Notes: generated by a model not told the origin, from the letters alone. Shown: positions 1 through 8,774, numbered from the stretch's first letter. The stretch is 21,126 bases of DNA from an uncultured Collinsella sp. (GCA_902496945.1 CABVDE010000036.1:1-21126), one strand, 5' to 3'. Numbers and translations: made by a program.

Positions 1-289
1 GAGTTCCGCACGCAAAGGAAAGCACTTAATGTGCTTTCCGTCTTGCGCAGGACTGTAGAGCAGCAAACTTAACCCGCCCCGGCCCCCGATGGCCCCAGAC
101 CGGCGGGATGGACCAGTTCAGATGGGGCTTTGATGCATGGGTGGTCTGTTGTTGTGCAAATGGGTATCATACTGTGGTTACTGCGTCGACTTCATGATGC
201 ATATTTGTACGTTCCCGGCGGTCGGTTTGCCAGAAGCGCCCCGTCGGTTGTTCCAGACCCGTTTCGAAGAAAGGAAACAACACTCACTT
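1..289. other. Leader region upstream of rnj with inverted repeats, no convincing gene
   Basis: No complete gene is visible. Positions 17-25 and 31-39 form a perfect 9-bp inverted repeat (GGAAAGCAC / GTGCTTTCC) around the loop TTAAT, flanked by CGCAA (11-15) and TTGCG (43-47). The stop triplet TAA of one reading frame (27-29) lies in that loop. A second GC-rich inverted repeat pairs CCCGCC (73-78) with GGCGGG (102-107). There is no T-run after either hairpin, so neither is a standard intrinsic terminator. In Bacillus relatives dapA lies upstream of the syntenic RNase J gene, so the first bases may be the end of such a gene, but the frame cannot be decided here. I found no convincing promoter hexamer pair. 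Confidence 0.4.
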
Positions 290-1960
290 ATGGCAGCTAA
301 AAAATCATCTCCCTTGAAGATCATCCCGCTCGGCGGCCTTGATGGCATCGGCAAGAACATGACGGTCTTCGAGTGCGGCGACGACATGGTGCTCGTCGAC
401 GCCGGCCTCATGTTCCCCGACGACTCCCAGCCCGGTATCGACCTGGTGCTTCCCGACTACACCTACGTTCTGGAGAACGAGGAAAAGCTCCGCGGCATCA
501 TCGTCACCCACGGCCACGAGGACCACACCGGTTCGCTACCGTACCTGCTGCAGGACCTCAACAACAAGGTGCCCATCTTCTCGAGCAAGCTGACGCTCGG
601 CTTTATCGAGGGCAAGCTTTCCGAGTTCCGCATCCGCGCACCCAAGTTCCGCGAGGTCAAGGGCGGCAGCCATGTCAACCTCGGCGGCATCTCGCTCGAC
701 TTCTTCTCGATGACGCACTCCATCCCCGGCGCTCTGGGCGTGTTCATCCGCACCAATCAGGGCACCGTTATGCACACCGGCGACTTTAAGCTCGACCAGA
801 CGCCTATCGACGGTGTCACGCCCGACTATGCCGCCATCAGCCGCTTTGCCAAGCAGGGCATCGATCTGCTGCTGTCCGATTCCACCAACGCCACGGTTCC
901 CGGCTTTACCAAGTCCGAGGCCGAGGTTGGCCCCAACCTGCTGCACGCCATTAAGAACGCCCCGGGCCGCGTGTTTGTCGCGTCGTTCTCGAGCCACATC
1001 CATCGCCTGCAGCAGATCTGCGACGCCGCCCGCAAGTGCGGCCGCAAAGTCGTTGTGACCGGCCGCTCCATGCTCACTAACACCCGTGTGGCGCGCGAGC
1101 TGGGTTACCTCAACATCGACGATGCCGATATCATCGATGCTTTCGATATTGATAACCTGCCCGACGACAAGATCGTCGTCATGTGCACCGGTTCTCAGGG
1201 CGAGCCGCTGTCGGCCCTGTCCCGCATGGCCAACGGCGAGCACAAGACGCTCTCCATCCACGAAGGCGATACTGTCATCCTCTCGGCAACGCCTGTCCCC
1301 GGCAACGAGAAGGCCGTCCAGCAGGTCGTCAACAGCCTGGCCAAACTCGGCTGCGACGTGTGGGACAAGAACCGCGCTCTCGTCCACGTCTCGGGTCACG
1401 GCAGCCAGGAGGAGCTCAAGCTTCTGATGGCTATGGCCAAGCCCACGTACTTTATGCCGGTCCACGGCGAGGCCGTGCATCTGCGCGCTCATGCCCAGCT
1501 GGCCCGCAAGATGGGTCTCAAGGACGATCACATCTTTATCCTCGACAACGGCGACACGCTCGAGATGCGTGGCGGTATCGTCAAGCGCGGTACGCCCGTC
1601 GAGTCCGGCGTCGTCTATGTCGACGGCCTGCGTATCGGCGACACCGACCCCATCGTCCTGCGCGATCGCCAGAAGCTCGCCAACGACGGTATGGTCACGG
1701 CCGTTGCCATCGTCTCGCTCAAGCACAAGAAGATCGAGGCCATCGAGTTCTCGGGCCGCGGCGTCTCGTTTGCCATCGACGACCAGTTCTCCGATGATGC
1801 CTCCGCGTCCATCATGAAGACGATTGAGAAGGGCAAGTTTAGCTTCACCAGCAGCGGCTCCGATGCCATTCGCAAGGCCGTGCGCGATTCGCTCTCTAAC
1901 TTTATCTGGAGCCGTACGCGCACCCGTCCGATGATCATCCCGGTCGTCATGGAGGTTTAG
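290..1960 (+). CDS. rnj: Ribonuclease J
   Basis: This is a 556-residue metallo-beta-lactamase/beta-CASP ribonuclease, a family that acts as 5'-3' exonuclease and endonuclease in mRNA decay and rRNA maturation in the cytoplasm. Visible motifs are GGLDGIGKNM near residue 15, the zinc motif HGHEDH (74-79), HTGDFK (162-167), SDSTNA (196-201), VSGHGS (367-372) and PVHGE (390-394). Length matches the family. The frame stays open upstream to an ATG at 137, but that extension is cysteine-rich and unlike RNase J. The ATG at 290, after AAAGGA at 270-275, gives a normal N-terminus, although the 14-nt spacing is long. The last codons carry the GGAGG used by ftsK. In Bacillus an RNase J gene also lies upstream of the FtsK/SpoIIIE gene. 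Confidence 0.95.
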   Translation: MAAKKSSPLKIIPLGGLDGIGKNMTVFECGDDMVLVDAGLMFPDDSQPGIDLVLPDYTYVLENEEKLRGIIVTHGHEDHTGSLPYLLQDLNNKVPIFSSKLTLGFIEGKLSEFRIRAPKFREVKGGSHVNLGGISLDFFSMTHSIPGALGVFIRTNQGTVMHTGDFKLDQTPIDGVTPDYAAISRFAKQGIDLLLSDSTNATVPGFTKSEAEVGPNLLHAIKNAPGRVFVASFSSHIHRLQQICDAARKCGRKVVVTGRSMLTNTRVARELGYLNIDDADIIDAFDIDNLPDDKIVVMCTGSQGEPLSALSRMANGEHKTLSIHEGDTVILSATPVPGNEKAVQQVVNSLAKLGCDVWDKNRALVHVSGHGSQEELKLLMAMAKPTYFMPVHGEAVHLRAHAQLARKMGLKDDHIFILDNGDTLEMRGGIVKRGTPVESGVVYVDGLRIGDTDPIVLRDRQKLANDGMVTAVAIVSLKHKKIEAIEFSGRGVSFAIDDQFSDDASASIMKTIEKGKFSFTSSGSDAIRKAVRDSLSNFIWSRTRTRPMIIPVVMEV

Positions 1961-1961
1961 C

Positions 1962-4742
1962 TTGGCGCGCGGATCTGCACAAAACGCCAAAGGCAATATG
2001 GCCAACAACCAACCGGCATCTGCTAAGGGTGCCGGTTCCCATCTGCGTGCCAATAAGGGCCGCAAGGCCGAGTTCGAGGATTTTGAGCCCTTGGTCGAGC
2101 CCTCGGCCAACCGCGATATCGCCGGCGTGGTCATTGCCGTGTTGGCGATTGCGTCCTTCATTGCCGTGATTTCTCCGGCATCGGCGCCCGTGACGGCTGC
2201 TGTTGCCGGGTTCTATCACCTAGGCTTTGGCCTGGGCGCCTACGTGCTGCCGATCGTCATTTTGCTGTTTGCCGCCACGCTCTTTTTGGGTGAGGATTCG
2301 CCGCTCAACGTGCGTTCTGTTGCCGGCGGTGCTGTGGTCTTTGTCGCCGCTGTCTCCATCCTGTCACTGATGGTGCCGGGCACGAGCGATTCATGTGACC
2401 TTATGTTTACGCCGCAAAATCTGTCCGTTTCGGGTGGTTACATCGGTGCGTTTATTGCGAGCGCGCTGCAGAATGCCCTGGGCAAGCCTATCGCGATGGT
2501 GTTCCTGCTGGGCCTTGTTGTCATGGGCTTGGTCATCATCGGCTTTTCGGTGGGCGGTGTGCTGCGCTCCGCCCGCGATCGTGCTGCCGATTTTGCCGAG
2601 CGCCGTCGTGCCGATGTCAACGCGAGCCCGTGGGGTGACGATGAGGCCCTTTCTGTGCCTGGTGTCACCCGCCCCCGCCTGAGCATTCTGCGCCAAAAGG
2701 GCTCCGATGCTGCCGTGACTACGGTTATGGGTAGCGAGGTCGATCCGATTCTGGACGATGAGGACGAGGACGAAGATCCGTTCGTCGACGTCTCCGATGC
2801 CGTGGAGGCCGAGCGTGCCAAGACCACGCTGTTGCCGCGTCGCCACGCCAAGAAGGGCAAGGCTGCACCTAAGCTCAATACGAGTGAGCCGGACCCGTCC
2901 TGGTCCGATAGTGAGATTGAGCTCACCGAGGGCGATGACGAGGACGACGGGGCTCCGATCGAGACCGCAAAGACAACCTTGCTGCCGCGCCGCCATGCAA
3001 AGCGCGGCCAGGTAACAGGCCAGCTTTCGATGGAGGACGATCCGGACAAGGTCGACGAGTCCGAGCCGCCGTTTGCCGTGAATCCTGTCTCGGCAGCACC
3101 TCAGATTCCCGACTTCTTGAAGCATCCCAAGGTTGCCGATGCGCCTGCCACGAGTGCTGCCGAATCGGCTACGGCTAGTGATGGGGGAGCTGACGGCGCC
3201 GCCGCAGATAACGAGGGCGAAGAAGATGACGGCCTCAAGCTTCCGCCGCTCGAGATTCTGCATGCCAACCCGCAGTCGGCTTCCGCCGCGTCTTCGGACA
3301 AGGAGCTGGAGCAGACTGCCGAGTCGCTGCAATCCACCTTGCTTGAGTTTGGCCGCAGCGCCCGCGTAGTCGGCTGGATTGCCGGCCCCACGGTCACGAC
3401 CTTTAAGCTGCAGCCCGGCGAGGGCGAGCGCGTGAGCAAGATCTCGAGTCTCGAGGACGATATCGCGCTTTCGCTCGCTGCCCAGTCGGTGCGCATCTTT
3501 GCGCCGATTCCTGGCACGTCGCTCGTCGGTATCGAGATTCCCAACCGCAAGCGCCAGAACGTCAACCTGGGCGACGTACTGCCCTATGTGAAGGGCGGCC
3601 CGCTCGAGCTCGCCATCGGCCGCGATGCCGAGGGCACGCCGGTCGTCGCCGATCTCGCCAAGATGCCCCACCTGCTGATCGCCGGTACGACCGGTTCCGG
3701 TAAGTCGGTCATGATCAACTCCATAATCACGACCCTGCTCATGCGCGCCCTTCCCGAGGACGTTCGTCTGATCATGGTCGACCCCAAGCGCGTCGAGCTC
3801 GCGGGCTATAACGGCCTGCCTCATCTCTACGTGCCCGTGGTGACCGAGCCCAAGCAGGCCGCGAGCGCTCTGCAATGGGCCGTGTCCGAGATGGAGCGTC
3901 GCCTGAAGGTCTTTGAGCGTCTCAACGTGCGTAAGATCTCGACCTACAACGAAAAGCAGGCCGCCGGCGAGTTTGAACACTATGACAACCCGCCGCAAAA
4001 GATGCCCTACTTGGTTATCATCATCGACGAGCTATCGGACCTGATGATGGTCGCCGGCAAGGATGTCGAGGCCTCGATCGTGCGTATTGCCCAGCTGGGC
4101 CGTGCCGCCGGTATCCATCTCATCGTGGCTACGCAGCGCCCGAGCTCCAACGTGGTGACGGGCCTCATCAAGGCCAACATCACCAACCGTATCGCCTTTA
4201 ACGTCGCCACGGGCATCGACTCGCGCGTCATCATCGACCAGATGGGTGCCGAAAAGCTCACCGGTTTGGGCGATATGCTGTTCTCCAAGGTCGACTGGGG
4301 TAAGCCTCGTCGTATCCAGGGCTGCTTTGTCTCGGATGACGAAATCAACGAGATCGTCGAGTTCGTCAAGTCGCAAAGCGAGCCCGACTACCACGAGGAG
4401 ATCCTGTCGGCCGTGGCCCCCGCCTCGATGTCCATGGCGGGCGGCGGCGGTATTGTCCGAACCGGAGTCGCCGAGCCGCAAGACGATGATCCGCTCATCT
4501 GGGAAGCCGCCCATATTGTGGTGGAATCGCAGCTTGGCTCCACATCTGGCCTGCAACGCCGCCTGAAGGTTGGCTATGCGCGTGCCGGGCGTATTATGGA
4601 CATGCTGGAAGAAAAGGGTGTCGTCGGCCCGCCCGACGGTTCCAAGCCGCGCGAGGTCCTGTTGGACGAGGAGGGGCTTGCCGCGCTGGAATCTGTCGAC
4701 GCCGAGATGGCACGTGAAGATCGTGAGTTGGGAGGATTCTGA
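1962..4742 (+). CDS. ftsK: DNA translocase FtsK/SpoIIIE
   Basis: This 926-residue septal DNA motor pumps chromosomal DNA through the closing septum. Hydrophobic segments lie at about 54-71, 88-109, 119-138 and 159-200. A long acidic linker (about 210-440) follows, then the RecA-like motor with Walker A GTTGSGKS (575-582), Walker B LVIIIDEL (684-691), and a C-terminal winged-helix gamma domain that would read KOPS/SRS sites. The start is TTG at 1962, chosen because GGAGG (1951-1955) sits 6 nt upstream inside the rnj end. The ATG at 1998 is a weaker alternative with no comparable ribosome binding site. The linker carries AKTTLLPRRHAK twice (286-297 and 336-347), an unusual basic repeat in acidic surroundings. 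The stop overlaps the next start by one base. Confidence 0.95.
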   Translation: MARGSAQNAKGNMANNQPASAKGAGSHLRANKGRKAEFEDFEPLVEPSANRDIAGVVIAVLAIASFIAVISPASAPVTAAVAGFYHLGFGLGAYVLPIVILLFAATLFLGEDSPLNVRSVAGGAVVFVAAVSILSLMVPGTSDSCDLMFTPQNLSVSGGYIGAFIASALQNALGKPIAMVFLLGLVVMGLVIIGFSVGGVLRSARDRAADFAERRRADVNASPWGDDEALSVPGVTRPRLSILRQKGSDAAVTTVMGSEVDPILDDEDEDEDPFVDVSDAVEAERAKTTLLPRRHAKKGKAAPKLNTSEPDPSWSDSEIELTEGDDEDDGAPIETAKTTLLPRRHAKRGQVTGQLSMEDDPDKVDESEPPFAVNPVSAAPQIPDFLKHPKVADAPATSAAESATASDGGADGAAADNEGEEDDGLKLPPLEILHANPQSASAASSDKELEQTAESLQSTLLEFGRSARVVGWIAGPTVTTFKLQPGEGERVSKISSLEDDIALSLAAQSVRIFAPIPGTSLVGIEIPNRKRQNVNLGDVLPYVKGGPLELAIGRDAEGTPVVADLAKMPHLLIAGTTGSGKSVMINSIITTLLMRALPEDVRLIMVDPKRVELAGYNGLPHLYVPVVTEPKQAASALQWAVSEMERRLKVFERLNVRKISTYNEKQAAGEFEHYDNPPQKMPYLVIIIDELSDLMMVAGKDVEASIVRIAQLGRAAGIHLIVATQRPSSNVVTGLIKANITNRIAFNVATGIDSRVIIDQMGAEKLTGLGDMLFSKVDWGKPRRIQGCFVSDDEINEIVEFVKSQSEPDYHEEILSAVAPASMSMAGGGGIVRTGVAEPQDDDPLIWEAAHIVVESQLGSTSGLQRRLKVGYARAGRIMDMLEEKGVVGPPDGSKPREVLLDEEGLAALESVDAEMAREDRELGGF
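2817..3002 (+). repeat. Duplicated basic motif in the FtsK linker
   Basis: The 12-residue peptide AKTTLLPRRHAK is encoded at 2817-2852 and again at 2967-3002, exactly 150 nt apart and in frame. The nucleotide copies differ at several synonymous positions, for example CGTCGCCAC against CGCCGCCAT, so the peptide rather than the DNA appears to be kept. Both copies sit between Asp/Glu-rich stretches. Confidence 0.85.
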
Positions 4743-6226
4743 TGGCTGCACGTTTTGGTGACATGCTGCTCGAGCAGCGTCGCCGAATGGGCCTTTCCAT
4801 TCAGCAGGTCGCCAACACCATCAAAATCAGGCCGCAGATCATCGAGTTTTTCGAGACCGGTAACTTTGCTTCGATGCCGCCGCGCGGCTATGCGCAGGGC
4901 ATGATTTCGAGCTATGCTCGCTTTTTGGGCCTCAATCCGCGTGAGGTCGTCAATGCCTACTTTGACGACCTGATGGCATACGAACGTGAGACGTCGCAGC
5001 AGGGCGGCCGTTTTCAGGACGCCGCCGGCTACGTCAATTCGCGTTCCTCGGTCGACAACGGGCGTTTCCTGATGGTTCAGGGCGGTCGTTCGACCCGCTA
5101 TGGACAGCGTCCACAGCAGGCCGGTTATATTACCGAGACGGGTTCGGGCGAGGAGATTCGCTCGCAGCGTGACCGGTTCCGCAGCACGCCGATGCCCGAG
5201 GACCGTGCACTTCCCGCTGCTCGCGGCGTGGCGCGTGACCCTCGTGCCGGCTACGGCGACGGTGGCTATTCCGGTCGCGGTTACCGTGGTGTCTCCACCG
5301 GACGCTCTCGCAGTGGCTATGCGGATGCCGATGCCACGCAGATGACGCCGCGTCTTCGCTCTCAATATCAGCCGTATGGTCAGCGCTCTTCGGCTCCGCG
5401 TTCGGGCCAGCGTGGCTATCAAGGCCGCGGTGAAGTTGCGCCCCGCTCGGGTCAGCGCAGCTTTCAGGGCCAGGGCGGCTATCGCGGTCGTTCCGATAGT
5501 GGTCGAGGCCGTGTGCCCCAGGGAGTCAGCCGCAGCAGTTCCAATCGTGGACGCGGCGGATCCCGTAATTCTCAAAACAACAGGCTCGATCCGCGTATCG
5601 TCTACGCTGGCATCGGTGCCGTGGCGCTGCTGTTGATTGTGCTCATCGTGGTGCTTCTGCGCGGCTGCGCATCTTCGACGCCCGAGACCACGCCCGAGAC
5701 GCCCGCTGCTACCAAGACGACGACCAAGAAGTCTTATAAGAAGACCGAAACGGTCGACGACGAAGACGCTGATGAGGCGACGAATGAGTCGACCGATTCG
5801 GACGCCACCAAGACGACGGCCAAGAAGGAAGAGAACGAGGTCACGAAGGTCAAGGTCTCCGTTGCCAAGGGAAAGACCGCGTGGATTGAGGTCAAGGTCG
5901 ACGGCAAGTCGGTCTATGGCGCCCAGGCGACTGGCCCCTTTGAGCAGGAGTACACGCCCGAGTCCTCGATCGAGATCACCACATCCAAGCCTTCCGATGT
6001 CACCGTTACCAAGAACGGCGAAAAGGTCCGTTACGACACCAAGACGTCGGGCGTTGCGCGTGTGACGATCACCGTTCCCAAGAAGGAGACGACTGATTCC
6101 GAGAATGGTGAAGGCACTGATGGTGCCGACACCACCGATGGTACCGATACCACCGACGGCACCGATGCCGCAACTGACGGTCAGGCGACCACCGATTCTA
6201 CCGACTATTCATACGACAGCTACTAA
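4742..6226 (+). CDS. RodZ-like HTH membrane protein with RG-rich linker
   Basis: This 494-residue protein has an N-terminal Cro/C1-type helix-turn-helix at about 5-70 (LLEQRRRMGLSIQQVANTIK, then the PPRGYAQGMISSYARFLGL region). It then has a 200-residue low-complexity linker rich in Arg, Gly, Ser, Gln and Tyr (84-285), one transmembrane helix (286-307), a Thr/Lys/Asp-rich spacer, a beta-rich domain (about 369-447) resembling the DUF4115 end of RodZ proteins, and a Thr/Asp/Gly-rich tail. RodZ proteins link MreB-type cytoskeleton to elongation and shape. The position after ftsK and upstream of pgsA matches the ymfM/rodZ slot of Bacillus. GGAGG (4731-4735) lies 6 nt before ATG, and the start overlaps the ftsK stop by one base. 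The RG-rich linker is not typical of RodZ. The exact role is inferred. Confidence 0.85.
   Translation: MAARFGDMLLEQRRRMGLSIQQVANTIKIRPQIIEFFETGNFASMPPRGYAQGMISSYARFLGLNPREVVNAYFDDLMAYERETSQQGGRFQDAAGYVNSRSSVDNGRFLMVQGGRSTRYGQRPQQAGYITETGSGEEIRSQRDRFRSTPMPEDRALPAARGVARDPRAGYGDGGYSGRGYRGVSTGRSRSGYADADATQMTPRLRSQYQPYGQRSSAPRSGQRGYQGRGEVAPRSGQRSFQGQGGYRGRSDSGRGRVPQGVSRSSSNRGRGGSRNSQNNRLDPRIVYAGIGAVALLLIVLIVVLLRGCASSTPETTPETPAATKTTTKKSYKKTETVDDEDADEATNESTDSDATKTTAKKEENEVTKVKVSVAKGKTAWIEVKVDGKSVYGAQATGPFEQEYTPESSIEITTSKPSDVTVTKNGEKVRYDTKTSGVARVTITVPKKETTDSENGEGTDGADTTDGTDTTDGTDAATDGQATTDSTDYSYDSY
5393..5482 (+). repeat. Two 15-residue RG-rich tandem units in the RodZ-like protein
   Basis: Residues 218-232 (APRSGQRGYQGRGEV) and 233-247 (APRSGQRSFQGQGGY) are adjacent imperfect copies of a 45-nt unit. 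Conserved are APRSGQR and an aromatic-Gln-Gly core. They form the centre of the longer Arg/Gly/Tyr-rich linker. Confidence 0.8.
6122..6157 (+). repeat. Short tandem repeat coding for the Thr/Asp/Gly tail
   Basis: Two clear copies of an 18-nt unit encode GADTTD and GTDTTD, and a degenerate third (GTDAATD) follows to about 6178. The repeat lies in the predicted extracytoplasmic C-terminal tail of the RodZ-like protein, after its last folded domain. Such repeats commonly vary in copy number. Confidence 0.7.
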
Positions 6227-6252
6227 GCCGCTCGTACGCGAAAGGAAACATC

Positions 6253-6750
6253 ATGGCTAAAGATTCCAGTTTCGACGTCGTCTCCGAGGTCAACATGCAG
6301 GAGGTCGACAACGCCTTCCAGCAGACCACGCGCGAGATTTCTCAGCGCTATGACCTTAAGGACTCCGGCGCCACGATCGAGCTGTCGAAGGGCGACAAGC
6401 TCTTTACGATCAACGCCCCGGCCGACTTTGTCTCCAAGCAGATTATCGACGTGCTGAGCTCCAAGCTCATCAAGCGCGGCATCGACCTCAAGGCTGTCTC
6501 GTGGGATGCTCCGCAGGCGGCGTCGGGCGGCACCGTGCGCGTGCTCGGCCATATCGTCGAGGGTATCGACCAGGCGACCGCCAAGAAGATCAATAAGGAC
6601 ATCAAGGACCAAAAGCTCAAGGTCAAGGTGACGATCGAGGCCGACAAACTGCGCGTTTCCTCTGCTTCGAAGGACGCGTTGCAGACCGTGATCCAGTTTC
6701 TGCGCGACCAGGACTACGGCCAGCCGCTGCAGTTCACCAACTACCGCTAA
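6253..6750 (+). CDS. yajQ: YajQ family nucleotide-binding protein
   Basis: This 165-residue protein matches the YajQ/DUF520 family across its full length. It has the N-terminus MAKDSSFDVVSEVNMQEVDNA, the segment YDLKDSGATIEL, and the C-terminal FLRDQDYGQPLQFTNYR. Family members bind nucleotides, and some in Gram-negative bacteria bind cyclic-di-GMP and act as co-regulators; whether that holds here is unknown. There is no signal peptide or membrane segment, so it should be cytoplasmic. The start follows GAAAGGAAAC at about 6239-6248. It lies 26 nt after the RodZ-like gene and 26 nt before rimO, so it probably belongs to the same transcript. Confidence 0.92.
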   Translation: MAKDSSFDVVSEVNMQEVDNAFQQTTREISQRYDLKDSGATIELSKGDKLFTINAPADFVSKQIIDVLSSKLIKRGIDLKAVSWDAPQAASGGTVRVLGHIVEGIDQATAKKINKDIKDQKLKVKVTIEADKLRVSSASKDALQTVIQFLRDQDYGQPLQFTNYR

Positions 6751-6776
6751 TTCATTCGAAAGGACCGCTCTCCAAC

Positions 6777-8126
6777 ATGGATACACCGTTGGGCTCCGTG
6801 CTCTACATCACCCTCGGGTGCGCTAAGAACGAGGTTGACACCGACCGCATGCGTTCTCTTTTGACCGCCGCAGGCTACGAGGAGGCATTCGACCCGCAGG
6901 ATGCCGATATCGCAATTGTCAATACATGCTCGTTCCTCGCCTCCGCAACGTCTGAGAGCATCGAGACTACGCTCGAGCTCGCCAACGAGGTTCAGGACGG
7001 TGTTCGCTCTTGCCCCATCGTCATGTGCGGCTGCGTGCCGTCGCGCTATGGCGACGACCTGCCCGACGAGCTGCCCGAGGTCGCTGCCTTTGTGAAGGCC
7101 GATGAGGAAGATGGCATCGTGGCGGTCATTGATGGCGTCCTGGGCGTCGAGCGCGAGATCGCTGCCTATATTCCGCAGGTCAAGCGTACTGTCGAGGGTG
7201 CGGTCGCCTACGTCAAGATTTCCGATGGCTGCAACCGCTTCTGCAGCTTCTGCATGATCCCCTATATCCGCGGCCGCTATCACTCGCGCAATGCCGAGAG
7301 CATTATTTCTGAGGTACGCGATCTGGTTGCCGGCGGCGTGCGCGAGATCGTGCTGATCGGTCAGGACACGGGTATTTGGGGCACCGACTTTGCCGATGAG
7401 GATGTTGCCGAAGGTTCGCCGCGCAACTTGGCGCAGCTACTGCAGGCAGTTGCCCAGGCCGTTCGTCCGCAGAACGTCTGGGTCCGCGTGCTCTATCTGC
7501 AGCCCGAGGGTATGACCGATGAGCTTGTCGAGACCATTCGCGATACGCCCGAGGTCCTGCCCTATATCGATATCCCCGTACAGCACTGCGACGCGCGCAT
7601 CCTTAAGGCTATGCGCCGCTCCGGTTCGCGCCAGGAGCTCGAGGATCTGTTCCGCGATCTGCGTGAGCGTATCCCCGGTATCGTGATTCGTTCCACGGCC
7701 ATGGTCGGCTTCCCGACTGAGACCGACGACGAGTTCCGCGACCTTATTGACTTTATGGACACCGTGGGCTTTGACTACACGAGCGTATTTGCCTACTCGC
7801 AGGAGGAGGGTAGCTTGGCCGCCAAGATGGAGGGTCAGGTCGATGAAGAGGTCAAGCTCGAGCGCGCCCAGGAGGCCATGGACCTGGCCGAGTCACTCGG
7901 TTTTGCTGCAACTGCCGCCCATGTGGGCGAGCGTGCCCAGGTGATCGTCGACGGCATTGAGGAGACCGAGGACGGCGCCGAGCTGATCGGCCATGCCTGG
8001 TTCCAGGCGCCCGATTCCGATGGCGCGGTGCATCTGGACGCAAGTGAGGCGTCCGTGGGCGATATTCTGACCGTCGAGTTTACCGATAGCTTCTGCTACG
8101 AGCTTATCGGTCATGTTGTGGAGTAG
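6777..8126 (+). CDS. rimO: Ribosomal protein S12 methylthiotransferase RimO
   Basis: This 449-residue radical-SAM enzyme adds a methylthio group to an aspartate of ribosomal protein S12. The N-terminal domain carries the auxiliary-cluster cysteines C15 (LGCAKNEVDTD), C51 (NTCSF) and C84 (MCGC). The radical-SAM motif CNRFCSFC supplies C152, C156 and C159. A C-terminal TRAM domain starts near residue 380. The N-terminus LGCAKNEVDTDRM and the IPYIRGRYHSR segment distinguish RimO from MiaB, which is encoded separately at 14759. The ATG follows GAAAGGA (about 6758-6764). It ends 9 nt before pgsA. Confidence 0.94.
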   Translation: MDTPLGSVLYITLGCAKNEVDTDRMRSLLTAAGYEEAFDPQDADIAIVNTCSFLASATSESIETTLELANEVQDGVRSCPIVMCGCVPSRYGDDLPDELPEVAAFVKADEEDGIVAVIDGVLGVEREIAAYIPQVKRTVEGAVAYVKISDGCNRFCSFCMIPYIRGRYHSRNAESIISEVRDLVAGGVREIVLIGQDTGIWGTDFADEDVAEGSPRNLAQLLQAVAQAVRPQNVWVRVLYLQPEGMTDELVETIRDTPEVLPYIDIPVQHCDARILKAMRRSGSRQELEDLFRDLRERIPGIVIRSTAMVGFPTETDDEFRDLIDFMDTVGFDYTSVFAYSQEEGSLAAKMEGQVDEEVKLERAQEAMDLAESLGFAATAAHVGERAQVIVDGIEETEDGAELIGHAWFQAPDSDGAVHLDASEASVGDILTVEFTDSFCYELIGHVVE

Positions 8127-8135
8127 GAGAGCGTT

Positions 8136-8774
8136 GTGGCTGACGAGAGCAAAAAGGAACTGACGAGTGTCTGGACGCCCGCCAATATCGTGACGTGCGT
8201 GCGCATCGTCTTTATTCCGGTTTTCATGATCGTTTCGGCGCTTTCTCACACGAGCGTTGCCGGTACGGATTGGAGCACCTTCGACGGCCCGCTCGCCGCT
8301 GCCGCCTTTATTCTGTATGTGATCCTGTCGTGCACCGATAAGGTTGACGGCTATCTGGCGCGTTCGCGCAACGAGATCACCGACTTCGGTAAATTCTTGG
8401 ACCCCATCGCCGATAAGCTGCTCGTGTTCTCGGCCCTGCTGCTGTTCTTGGACTTTGGTGCCGTGTCGGTGTGGTCCGTGTTCATCATCCTGTTCCGCGA
8501 GCTGCTGGTAAGCGCCCTGCGCATGGTCGCGAGTGCCGCCGGCGTGGTCGTCGCGGCCGATAAGCTCGGCAAGTATAAGACGGCGACCACGATGGTCTCC
8601 ATCTGTGGCTACCTGTGCGTCTTTGCGATGGCCGGTTTGCACCTTGGCCCGGTGGCGTTGACGCTTGGCATCTACTCGGTGTCGCGCTTCCTGTACGCCG
8701 TTGCCGTTATTCTGACTGTTATCTCGGGCGCCCAGTACTTCTGGAACTGCCGCAAGATCGTCTTTTCGGTCTAG
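8136..8774 (+). CDS. pgsA: CDP-diacylglycerol-glycerol-3-phosphate 3-phosphatidyltransferase
   Basis: This 212-residue integral membrane enzyme commits CDP-diacylglycerol to phosphatidylglycerol synthesis. The CDP-alcohol phosphatidyltransferase signature is complete at residues 68-93: D68, D71-G72, A75-R76, G85, D89 and D93. Hydrophobic segments flank it at about 17-37, 53-66, 94-115 and in the C-terminal half. The start is GTG at 8136 with GGAGA (8126-8130) 5 nt upstream, overlapping the rimO stop. Other CDP-alcohol transferases share this signature. The PgsA call rests on length and the conserved pgsA-cinA-recA order. Confidence 0.9.
   Translation: MADESKKELTSVWTPANIVTCVRIVFIPVFMIVSALSHTSVAGTDWSTFDGPLAAAAFILYVILSCTDKVDGYLARSRNEITDFGKFLDPIADKLLVFSALLLFLDFGAVSVWSVFIILFRELLVSALRMVASAAGVVVAADKLGKYKTATTMVSICGYLCVFAMAGLHLGPVALTLGIYSVSRFLYAVAVILTVISGAQYFWNCRKIVFSV

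Noticed and set aside
152..177. Possible rnj promoter (TTGTGC, TATCAT, CATACT)
   Set aside because: No -35/-10 pair has acceptable 16-18 bp spacing.
137..289. 51-residue N-terminal extension of RNase J from the upstream ATG
   Set aside because: The extension is Cys/Met-rich, lacks family similarity and has no clear ribosome binding site. The ATG at 290 gives the expected N-terminus.
536..2161. 541-residue open frame on the minus strand opposite rnj
   Set aside because: It is an antisense shadow of a GC-rich gene. Its composition (Asp, Ala, Gly, Val, Leu runs) is typical of the reverse strand and no domain is recognisable.
4574..5575. 333-residue minus-strand frame opposite the RodZ-like gene
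   Set aside because: It is a shadow; its Ala/Thr/Arg repeats come from the RG-rich linker read backwards.
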